Shown piece by piece: positions 1 to 6,243 of a DNA stretch of 13,055 nt. This stretch comes from CAYZDV01 sp964477275. GTDB taxonomy: Bacteria > Acidobacteriota > Aminicenantia > Aminicenantales > Aminicenantaceae. Where the stretch lies: positions 1-13,055 of the forward strand of contig CAYZDV010000050.1 in assembly GCA_964477275.1 (NCBI GenBank), read 5' to 3'. A program made the translations under genes and the position numbers. The notes under the pieces were generated by a model. That model was not told the origin of the DNA and did no database searches. It was given only the letters and a program-made list of their open reading frames with translations. The first letter of the stretch is position 1; the number at the start of each line of letters is the position of its first letter.

Positions 1-108
1 GACGGACGGGGGACACCCCATGACAGGACCCATCCTCTTGCTCCATTACCCAACCATTTCAATCCAATGAGGATGGCAGGAGTAAAGAGTTCGGGATGCC
101 TTTCGTGT

Positions 109-137
109 TTGTTTTTTCGAAAGAGGGGGATTATAAT
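109..137 (+). promoter_or_regulatory. Candidate sigma-70 promoter for the first VWFA-related gene
   Basis: TTGTTT (109-114) and a perfect TATAAT (132-137) are separated by 17 bases. Transcription would start near 144, giving a leader of about 70 nt. The -10 is consensus but the -35 matches only at TTG, so the call rests mainly on the -10 and its position. The remaining sequence of positions 1-214 shows no coding remnant that I recognise. Confidence 0.5.
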
Positions 138-214
138 ATTGTCATCCCAATTGAAAAAGCGGAACTGCTTCCGTGCGCGTGAGGTTCAGAACCAACGATA
201 AGTGAGGGGAAGCC

Positions 215-1474
215 ATGAAAAAAATCATCCTGTTCGGCTTTCTCATCTTCCTCTGGCTGTCCCTTTTCTCACAGGAGATCTTCATCAAACAATCGGTTGT
301 GATCAATGTCGAGGTTCCGGTCAGAGTTTTCGAGAGGAACAGGTTTGTCGAGAACCTGACCCTCGACGACTTCGAAGTCTTCGAGGATGGGGTTCCTCAG
401 AAAATAGAGGCCGTCTATCTGGTAAAAAAAAGGACCATCGAACGAAGCGAAGAGAAAAAAAGATTTGCTCCCGAGATATCCCGCAACTTCTTCATCTTCT
501 TCGAGATTTCCGAATACATCCCCGGCCTCGGGGAGGCCATCGATTATCTCTGTGAAAACGTTATCCTCCCCGGCGACAACCTCTATGTCATCTCGCCGCT
601 CAAAACCTACAGGCTGAAAGAGAGAGCCCTGCAGGTCAAATCCAAGGCGGACATCGCCAGAGAGCTCAAGGGGATTCTGAGAAAGGACGCTCTGGCCGGG
701 AATTCCGAGTACAGGAATACCATTCAGGAATTGACAGCCCTGGCCCGAACTCTTTCGGCGGGGATCACCACCGACCCGGAGACGCAAGAAGGATATGGAA
801 CAGGCGCTGAACCGCCGAAAGAGCTCGATTCCTTCACCACTTCCCATTATGTCGGGATGGATTTCGACGAGCAGCTCATTCACTACGAAGGCCTTCTGGG
901 AAAGCTGGAAGTCCTGCGCAAAGTCGACCAGATCAAGCTCTTCGAGTTCGCCAGGATCCTCAAAGAAAAAGAAGGCCAGAAGTACGTTTTTCTCTTCTAC
1001 CAGAGGGAGTTCATTCCCCAGATCGAGCCCAGGATTCTCATTGACCACATGAACAAACACCAGAAAAATCCATACATTGTGCAGACCCTGTCCCGGATAT
1101 CCGAGCTCTCGAAAAGAAACGTCTCCATCGATGTCGACGGGATCAAGAGAGCCTATGCCGACTCTTCAACCGCCATCCACTTCCTGTTCATCTCCAAACC
1201 GCCGCCGATCATCCCTGGTGTCCACTTCGAGGAGCATTCGGAAGACATCTTTCAGCCCTTTCGAGAGATGGCCAGAGCCACAGGCGGCTTTGCCGACAGC
1301 TCTTTTAACGCTTCGTCTCTCCTCCAGAATGCACTCCAGGCCTCAGAAAATTACTATCTCCTCTATTACTCGCCGAAAGATTACAGCTTTGACGGGAAAT
1401 TCAAAGAGATCAAGGTCAGGGTCAAAGATAGAAGCTATGCGGTCATCCACAGGGCAGGCTATTTTGCCAACTGA
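215..1474 (+). CDS. Secreted VWFA-related protein, paralogue 1
   Basis: A 419-residue exported protein of the VWFA-related family (the type found in many copies in Acidobacteriota). The start follows a purine-rich ribosome site (AGTGAGGGGAAG). Residues 1-20 form a signal peptide ending around LFSQ. Residues 42-64 carry the family's entry motif (VENLTLDDFEVFEDGVPQ). A hydrophobic strand at 92-97 marks the start of the VWFA fold, and the C-terminal motif YYLLYYSP at 380-387 is followed by a beta-rich tail ending in GYFAN. The metal-site motif DxSxS expected after the first strand reads E-I-S-E-Y (97-101), so the classical MIDAS appears degenerate. No trans-membrane anchor follows the signal peptide, so the product is probably periplasmic or released. 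It lies in tandem with a full-length paralogue at 1795. The biological role of the family is not established; adhesion or protein-protein interaction is a guess from the VWFA fold. Confidence 0.85.
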   Translation: MKKIILFGFLIFLWLSLFSQEIFIKQSVVINVEVPVRVFERNRFVENLTLDDFEVFEDGVPQKIEAVYLVKKRTIERSEEKKRFAPEISRNFFIFFEISEYIPGLGEAIDYLCENVILPGDNLYVISPLKTYRLKERALQVKSKADIARELKGILRKDALAGNSEYRNTIQELTALARTLSAGITTDPETQEGYGTGAEPPKELDSFTTSHYVGMDFDEQLIHYEGLLGKLEVLRKVDQIKLFEFARILKEKEGQKYVFLFYQREFIPQIEPRILIDHMNKHQKNPYIVQTLSRISELSKRNVSIDVDGIKRAYADSSTAIHFLFISKPPPIIPGVHFEEHSEDIFQPFREMARATGGFADSSFNASSLLQNALQASENYYLLYYSPKDYSFDGKFKEIKVRVKDRSYAVIHRAGYFAN

Positions 1475-1500
1475 CCCCGTAAAATTTCTTTACTGAGGGG
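1475..1500 (+). terminator. Hairpin immediately after the stop of paralogue 1
   Basis: CCCCGTAAA (1475-1483) pairs with TTTAC (1489-1493) and GGGG (1497-1500), with a 5-nt loop and a 3-nt bulge. The hairpin begins at the base after the stop codon. No T-run follows, so it is not a canonical intrinsic terminator; it could slow polymerase or protect the 3' end of the mRNA. Confidence 0.35.
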
Positions 1501-1522
1501 GCCGAAGAGGAGGGGGGAGAGA

Positions 1523-1614
1523 TTCCAGCATTCCTGGAACCTGATGGGCAAGAATCTTCGCCAATTCCGGGAAAAAAGGCGCTGATTCTCCGAGAATCCG
1601 CCTGTCCTCCAGGC
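1523..1614. promoter_or_regulatory. Cluster of three short dyads upstream of a sigma-54 promoter
   Basis: Three perfect small inverted repeats lie in the 320-base gap between the paralogues: TTCCAG-N5-CTGGAA (1523-1539), GATTCT-N3-AGAATC (1584-1598) and GCCTG-N5-CAGGC (1600-1614). They sit about 65 to 155 bp upstream of the -24 element at 1679, the usual distance for enhancer-binding-protein sites. The assignment as activator sites is an inference; they may simply be weak RNA hairpins. Confidence 0.35.
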
Positions 1615-1678
1615 AGGCCAGTGGACACCGGTGAGGACGGATGGGGAATGAGAGTCCTGAGGTCGGCTCTGTTTATGG

Positions 1679-1695
1679 TTGGCACATTATTTGCT
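1679..1695 (+). promoter_or_regulatory. Sigma-54 (-24/-12) promoter for VWFA-related paralogue 2
   Basis: TTGGCACATTATTTGCT matches the sigma-54 consensus YTGGCACGRNNNTTGCW at all fixed positions except G and R in the middle. TGGCAC is at 1680-1685 and TTGC at 1691-1694, with the required 5-base spacing. Transcription would start near 1706, leaving a leader of about 89 nt before the ATG at 1795. A sigma-70 reading (TTGGCA with AACAAT 17 bases on) is possible but its -10 is poorer. Confidence 0.7.
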
Positions 1696-1794
1696 GCTGG
1701 TAACAATGAGAATGGAAGTCTGTCAAACACGATTCCATCTTTGGGAAATACTGAAACGACTCTGTAAGCTCGAAACGAGCAAAGGAAGGAAAAA

Positions 1795-3015
1795 ATGAAA
1801 AAACTGCTTATACCCCTGGTTATCGTGTTTCTATCCTTCTGCCTTTTTGCCCAAGTGGAAGAGCACGTGGTGACCGTCACCAACATTGAGGTAGCAGTAA
1901 CGGTAATGGACGGCAACCGCTTCGTCGAAAACCTGACCATCGACGACTTCGAGGTCTATGAAGACGGCATTCCTCAGCAAATCGAAGCCCTCTATCTCAT
2001 CAAAAAAGCCAGCATCGAGCGGGAAGAGGCCCTCAAAAGATTCCACCCCAATCTCTCCCGGCAGTATTACCTCCTTTTCCAGATTACCGATCACAACCCC
2101 CAGCTCGAAGATGCTGTCGACCACTTCATCCACCAGGTGATTCAGCCCGGTGACTCTCTGAGCATATGGACTTCTGTCAATAAGTATGACCTTTCCAGTC
2201 AGGCGCTGGAAAAAACATCAAAGGAAACCATTGCCAAAGAGATGAAAAAAATTATCAGAAAAGACACTCAGATCGGCGCCTCTTACTACCGGGAGCTGAT
2301 GAGAGACCTGAAAAGACTGGCCAGAGGAATCTCCAGCGTTGCCGGGTTTGAAGGCCCGACCATGTCCGACATTGAAACTGACTCCACCTCGAGCATGTTC
2401 GGCCTCGATTTTCTTCTGCCGAGATACAGGGAAACCCTTCAAAAAATCGAACAGCTGCGCATCTTTGACCAGAAAAACCTTCTCACCTTCATCGACAGCC
2501 TGAAGAGACAGCCGGGAGAACAAATCGTTTTTTATTTCTACCAGAGGGAATTCCGGCCCGAGATCAGCCCCAGTCTGGTCAACAAGATGCAGGGTGTCTT
2601 CCAGGACGACCCGAACATCATGAGCCAGATTCAGGATCTTTTTCAATTTTATTACCGGGAAATCTCCTTCGACGTTGGGAAAATCCGGCAGGCCTTTGCC
2701 GACTCCTCTGTTGTCTTCAATTTCCTCTTCATGAGCAAGCAGCCCGAGAACATATCCGGAGTCCACATGAGAGAACAGTCCGAGGATGTTTTCAGCGCGC
2801 TGTCTGAAGCGGCCAAAGCCAGCGGAGGGGTGGTGGACACCTCCCAAAACCCTGGCCTGGGGTTCAGGAATGCCGTTGATTCCTCCCAACAGTACTATCT
2901 TCTTTACTATTCACCGCAGGGTTCTGTTAGGGACGGCAAATTCAAGACCATTGAAGTCCGGGTGAAGGATAAAAACTACAAAATCCGCCACCGCCAGGGA
3001 TATTTTGCCAATTGA
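1795..3015 (+). CDS. Secreted VWFA-related protein, paralogue 2
   Basis: A 406-residue paralogue of the protein at 215, alike over its whole length. Signal peptide at residues 1-20 (ending LFAQ); entry motif DDFEVYEDGIPQQIE at about 50-64; first VWFA strand YYLLFQITD at 91-99; a shared FYQREF motif mid-protein; and YYLLYYSP near the C-terminus, again ending in GYFAN. Where DxSxS would be expected it has Q-I-T-D, so the MIDAS is lost here as well, and differently from paralogue 1. The start is preceded by AAGGAAGG at good spacing. The spacer between paralogues is 320 bases and contains its own sigma-54 promoter, so the two copies probably have different regulation. The gene ends 29 bases from the convergent MFS gene. 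Confidence 0.85.
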   Translation: MKKLLIPLVIVFLSFCLFAQVEEHVVTVTNIEVAVTVMDGNRFVENLTIDDFEVYEDGIPQQIEALYLIKKASIEREEALKRFHPNLSRQYYLLFQITDHNPQLEDAVDHFIHQVIQPGDSLSIWTSVNKYDLSSQALEKTSKETIAKEMKKIIRKDTQIGASYYRELMRDLKRLARGISSVAGFEGPTMSDIETDSTSSMFGLDFLLPRYRETLQKIEQLRIFDQKNLLTFIDSLKRQPGEQIVFYFYQREFRPEISPSLVNKMQGVFQDDPNIMSQIQDLFQFYYREISFDVGKIRQAFADSSVVFNFLFMSKQPENISGVHMREQSEDVFSALSEAAKASGGVVDTSQNPGLGFRNAVDSSQQYYLLYYSPQGSVRDGKFKTIEVRVKDKNYKIRHRQGYFAN

Positions 3016-3044
3016 ATCCGCATCAGGCAGCCGCTCCGCCTTCT

Positions 3045-4226
3045 CTAAGCCTTTCCTGGCGGTGATGGAGAAGGGGACTTCCAGGCAAACATCAACCCCG
3101 CCAGGAAGAGGACCGCACCTGCGAGAAAGAACATGTTTCGGTAGCCGCAGAGGTCAGAAACCCAGCCAAAAAAGGTCGAGCCAAAGCCCATCCCGGCGTC
3201 AAACATGGCCAGGTAGAGGCTGATGGCCAGCCCTTTGTTCTCCCGGCCCATGATATCAATGATGTAGGTGCTCAGGGCAGGAAAAATCAGCCCCTGACCG
3301 AAACCGCCGATCAGACCCGCAAGACTCAACATCCCCAGGGACCTGATCTGTGAAATCAGGAAGAGGTTGAAGCAGATGATGCAGACAGAGGGAAAAATCA
3401 CCTTTTTCCGGCCGTATTTGTCCGAAAGACCTCCGATGCCCAGCCGTGTCAGGATGGCGGCTCCAGAAAAAAAGAGGAAAAAAGGGCCGACTCTCTCCAG
3501 AGGAATGGACTCGGCGAACAGAGCGATGAAATAAACCACCGCTCCTCTGACCGCGCCATGAACCACAGGCAGGGCAAACACGAGGAGGATGGCCAGCAGG
3601 GAAACGTTGAACAGAATGTTGGGCCTGGCAAAACGGGGAGAATGATTAGGCCTGACGGCTTCTCTGGTCAATAAAATGCAGAGAAAAGAGGCCAGGAGAA
3701 AAGCCAGGCTGAGGTTGAACAGCGCGCCGAAGCCAAAGCGATGGATGATCTCCTCAGCCAGCATCGGACCCAGAGCGCTGGAAACGAGGCCGGCCACGCC
3801 GATGATGCCCATGGAACGAGCCAGTCTCTCCACGGGCGCCAGGTCAGAGCAGATGGTCATGGTCGCCGTCATGCTCACCCCCCAGCCGATTCCGGTCAAA
3901 GCCCTTAAAAGGAGCGGCAAGAATCCCGCATCATGGATGAGGTGGAAAAAAGGAAGGACCACGATCAAAAAGGCAATTCCCACAAGCGATATACTCCTCC
4001 GCCCTTTCAAATCGATCAGCCGGCCGAAGAAGGGACGGACAAAGATGGCCATCAGGCTATGCACGCCCATGATCAGGCCGACCCGGCTCATCGAGGGATT
4101 GAACTGCTTGAGAAAAAGAGGAAAGAGGAAAAAGAGGGTGATGCTCATGAAGAGAAAAAAGTACCCGAAGAGAGCAATAAGAAAGTCTCTGTTCCAGACC
4201 GTTTTTCTCATATCCGATGTTACCAT
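3045..4226 (-). CDS. MFS transporter, substrate unknown
   Basis: A 393-residue inner-membrane transporter of the major facilitator superfamily, with about 12 hydrophobic segments in two halves and a basic central loop around residues 188-204. Both halves carry the MFS motif A between the second and third segments: GRLIDLKGRR (68-77) and GGLSDKYGRK (265-274). The length is typical of compact 12-segment sugar or drug efflux members. Nothing in the sequence fixes the substrate. Neither the ATG at 4226 nor the in-frame ATG at 4211 (residue 6) has a strong ribosome site, so the true start is uncertain by five residues. It is transcribed from its own promoter about 240 bases upstream and converges on the VWFA gene pair, so it is not part of their operon. 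Confidence 0.85.
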   Translation of the reverse strand: MVTSDMRKTVWNRDFLIALFGYFFLFMSITLFFLFPLFLKQFNPSMSRVGLIMGVHSLMAIFVRPFFGRLIDLKGRRSISLVGIAFLIVVLPFFHLIHDAGFLPLLLRALTGIGWGVSMTATMTICSDLAPVERLARSMGIIGVAGLVSSALGPMLAEEIIHRFGFGALFNLSLAFLLASFLCILLTREAVRPNHSPRFARPNILFNVSLLAILLVFALPVVHGAVRGAVVYFIALFAESIPLERVGPFFLFFSGAAILTRLGIGGLSDKYGRKKVIFPSVCIICFNLFLISQIRSLGMLSLAGLIGGFGQGLIFPALSTYIIDIMGRENKGLAISLYLAMFDAGMGFGSTFFGWVSDLCGYRNMFFLAGAVLFLAGLMFAWKSPSPSPPGKA

Positions 4227-4364
4227 TGGAGCTGGCCGCCGGGGACGAAATTAAGGAATCAGTGTAGTCAAAGGGGGTGTGCAGGTAAAGAAAAAATTTG
4301 CGGAATTACACATTTCTTTCGACCATGTAACCATCGCGGATTTGGAAATACTTTGTGGGAGAGA

Positions 4365-4446
4365 GTGCTGGCTGTCTTGGGTATGGGGGAAATAAGCGAA
4401 AAGGGGATAATGAAGGAGGGTTACGAAAACCTTGCCCAGCCAGCAC
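4365..4446 (-). other. 82-nt segment closed by a perfect 10-bp inverted repeat in the MFS leader
   Basis: GTGCTGGCTG (4365-4374) is the exact reverse complement of CAGCCAGCAC (4437-4446). The 62 bases between them contain a smaller GGTT/AACC pairing near 4420-4433. The segment lies downstream of the minus-strand -10 at 4464-4469 and upstream of the plus-strand promoter at 4510, so only the MFS transcript would contain it. It could be a cis-acting RNA structure; I do not recognise it as a known riboswitch or ncRNA. The rest of the 322-base gap holds only the two promoters and no gene. Confidence 0.4.
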
Positions 4447-4463
4447 AGCAAAGGTTTGAATCC

Positions 4464-4472
4464 ATTATAGCA
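4464..4472 (-). promoter_or_regulatory. Extended -10 promoter for the MFS gene
   Basis: On the minus strand the sequence reads TGCTATAAT, a consensus -10 (plus-strand 4464-4469) with the TGN extension. The -35 region is AT-rich and poor (TTGTAT at 16 bases is the best). Transcription would start near 4457, giving an unusually long leader of about 230 nt. Confidence 0.5.
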
Positions 4473-4506
4473 AATTTTTCAAAAAATACAAAATATTTTT
4501 TTATGA

Positions 4507-4515
4507 TGATATAAT
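4507..4515 (+). promoter_or_regulatory. Extended -10 promoter for the 517-residue secreted protein
   Basis: TGATATAAT contains a consensus TATAAT (4510-4515) with a TGN extension and an A/T-rich upstream tract that could act as an UP element. There is no good -35. The leader would be about 27 nt, containing the strong ribosome site GGGAGG just before the ATG at 4549. This promoter and the MFS promoter are back to back, about 40 bases apart. Confidence 0.55.
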
Positions 4516-4548
4516 TCAGCAGATGAAAAGGGTATACAGGGAGGAAAA

Positions 4549-6102
4549 ATGAAAAAGACCGTCTTCGCCATTCTTTTTTTTCTTTTTCCGGGCTGTCTTC
4601 TCGCCGCTAAACTGGATTTTCTGACTCCGACCTTTGAGGAGCCTCATTACCGGATCCACTTCCCGCTCGAGGTGAAAAAGGAAAATATCGTGGTCCGCGA
4701 AGTCCAGCTCAACGACGAGAAATGGGAAAGCGTCTTCGTTTTTTCTCAAGGAAAACTCGTTGATCTCTCCGGACCGCTGAGCACAGGAACATACGATTTT
4801 TATCTCGATTACGCCTGGAGAAGCGACATAAAGTACAGGGTGACCTTGCTCTGCCAGCACGAAAACTCAGAAGAGACGAAGCCGCTCGAGATGAAGGGAA
4901 CATCGCCCGGAAGGGGGGGAATCCCTGGCGGCAACGAGGGATTCTACCGCGCTTTCAAAGCGGAGGAGTGCATCGGGATGGAGAGGAAGGAAGAGGTCTG
5001 CTTCCTCATTCTCACCGCCCCCAGAGCGGAGCTCGAAAACGATGAGCTTCTCCTCTTCGACGGCACCTCTCCTCTCGACTACCAGGTGATGGGCGTGATG
5101 GAGACCTCCCCGCCGGAAAAAGCGGCCGGAATCCATCCGGTCACCTGGATTTACAACATCGCTTTTCCCCTTGATATGCCGGCTTTCGGAAAAAAGGTCA
5201 TCCTTGTTCTCAAAGGAGAGCCCGCGCCGCCGCCGGCGCTGGGCTTCCTCATCGATGGCGAAGGATTGGGAAAAACTGTTAAAAACAAAAGAGTTGCCCT
5301 GGAATTCCATTCCCGGAGCGGACAGGTCAATGCCATCGAGTTCATCAGGGAGGGCATCCGGCTGCACAACAGCGAGGCTGGAGTCCTCCACTGGAACCCG
5401 GGCTGCTTTATCCCCGGTATTGCCTGGGACCACTCCTTCAACTGGAATCCGCCGCCGAGCTTTGAGGAGAAAATCGGAAGATTCCTCTACACAAGCTCCC
5501 GAAGAGGCTCCCTCCAGAAGATCAAGGATGTGATTGTTGAAGTCCGCTATGCCCTCGATGCCCATTCGCCCTTTTTCATCTCCGAGACTCTGATGAAAGT
5601 GGAAAAAGACCTGGGTGTCATCGCACTCCAGAACGACGAGATGGTCCTCCACAAAGACCTCTTCGACTCTCTCATCTACAGGGACAGCAAGGGCGGAATC
5701 ATCTCCATGCCCCTCCGGGAAAAGGCTGGATATCCTGACGGGCTTGTCCACGTCGCCGCCGATGACGTCCCCTGGGCGGGTCTCCTGAACACGGAGAAAA
5801 AGTACGGGTTTTTCAGCCTGAGAATCGAGTATGCCAACACCAGTCTGCTCTCTTCGGGAAGCTGGCTTCATAAGCCCGGCACCTGCTTCTACGCTCCCTC
5901 AGACGGGAAATACGTCTGCTGGGTCAGGCCTCTCCTCTCCACATTGTCCGATTATACGACGCGAAACCTCCTGACCTATGTTCCGGGCGGAAGCACCTTC
6001 TACGAGAAAAACGCCTACGTCCTCCTTCCTCTCGGGGAGGATTTTCCGCAGCTCCTCGACGCGCTGCTTCAAAAATTGAAAAATCCGGTGCGGATCTACT
6101 AA
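4549..6102 (+). CDS. Secreted protein of unknown family, possibly carbohydrate-related
   Basis: A 517-residue protein that I do not recognise. It has a clear signal peptide (residues 1-20, ending LLAA) and an excellent ribosome site (AGGGAGG), so it is exported. The body is beta-rich, without trans-membrane segments. The stretch after residue 250 has the look of a mutarotase-like beta-sandwich: LEFHSRSGQVNAIEF (251-265), then an aromatic run with HWNPG (281-285) and WDHSFNWNPPP (293-303), then WVRPLL (458-463). The Trp- and His-rich centre is typical of polysaccharide-binding or cleaving proteins, and a sugar kinase follows 141 bases downstream on the same strand. A role in handling extracellular sugars is therefore an inference, not a family assignment. 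A Cys at residue 16 is not in a proper lipobox. Confidence 0.75.
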   Translation: MKKTVFAILFFLFPGCLLAAKLDFLTPTFEEPHYRIHFPLEVKKENIVVREVQLNDEKWESVFVFSQGKLVDLSGPLSTGTYDFYLDYAWRSDIKYRVTLLCQHENSEETKPLEMKGTSPGRGGIPGGNEGFYRAFKAEECIGMERKEEVCFLILTAPRAELENDELLLFDGTSPLDYQVMGVMETSPPEKAAGIHPVTWIYNIAFPLDMPAFGKKVILVLKGEPAPPPALGFLIDGEGLGKTVKNKRVALEFHSRSGQVNAIEFIREGIRLHNSEAGVLHWNPGCFIPGIAWDHSFNWNPPPSFEEKIGRFLYTSSRRGSLQKIKDVIVEVRYALDAHSPFFISETLMKVEKDLGVIALQNDEMVLHKDLFDSLIYRDSKGGIISMPLREKAGYPDGLVHVAADDVPWAGLLNTEKKYGFFSLRIEYANTSLLSSGSWLHKPGTCFYAPSDGKYVCWVRPLLSTLSDYTTRNLLTYVPGGSTFYEKNAYVLLPLGEDFPQLLDALLQKLKNPVRIY

Positions 6103-6137
6103 CCAGGAATTTGCCGACTGCGTGCGGCTGCGGAGAA

Positions 6138-6205
6138 GCCAGCATGTGGATTTTCTTTTTCCGGGCTGGCATGAAGGTGAGACCGTGGCCTTCCTTGCTT
6201 CATGC
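6138..6205 (+). other. Inverted repeats in the leader of the sugar kinase
   Basis: GCCAGC (6138-6143) pairs with GCTGGC (6165-6170). Overlapping it, GCATGAAG (6169-6176) pairs with CTTCATGC (6198-6205) as a perfect 8-bp stem that encloses GAAGG/CCTTC. The first and second structures share bases at 6169-6170, so they could be alternatives. No T-run follows, so it is not a clear terminator for the upstream gene. I see no convincing promoter in the 141-base gap, so the kinase may be cotranscribed with the gene before it. Confidence 0.35.
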
Positions 6206-6243
6206 GGCTGGCGAGATGCAGAAGAGAAAATGAGGGAGAATCC

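Noticed and set aside
9..19. GGGG-ACA-CCCC hairpin at the left edge, possibly a repeat end
   Set aside because: Only four base pairs can be seen and the left flank is outside the window, so a repeat family cannot be supported.
269..1060. A 263-codon minus-strand frame antisense to the first VWFA-related gene
   Set aside because: It mirrors the coding phase of the plus-strand gene and has no recognisable domain; a similar antisense frame occurs opposite the second paralogue (2218-2889), as expected from shared codon use.
4251..4451. A 66-codon frame in the MFS leader as a leader peptide gene
   Set aside because: It starts at a TTG with no ribosome site, has no regulatory-codon run, and overlaps the inverted repeat that better explains the region.
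4549..4596. Lipoprotein signal in the 517-residue protein (Cys at residue 16)
   Set aside because: The residues before the Cys are F-P-G, not a lipobox, and a normal signal-peptidase site follows at LLAA.
4867..5871. A 334-codon open frame on the minus strand
   Set aside because: It lies wholly antisense to the secreted 517-residue gene, which has a signal peptide and a strong ribosome site. The antisense translation has no family motif and looks like a by-product of GC-biased codons.
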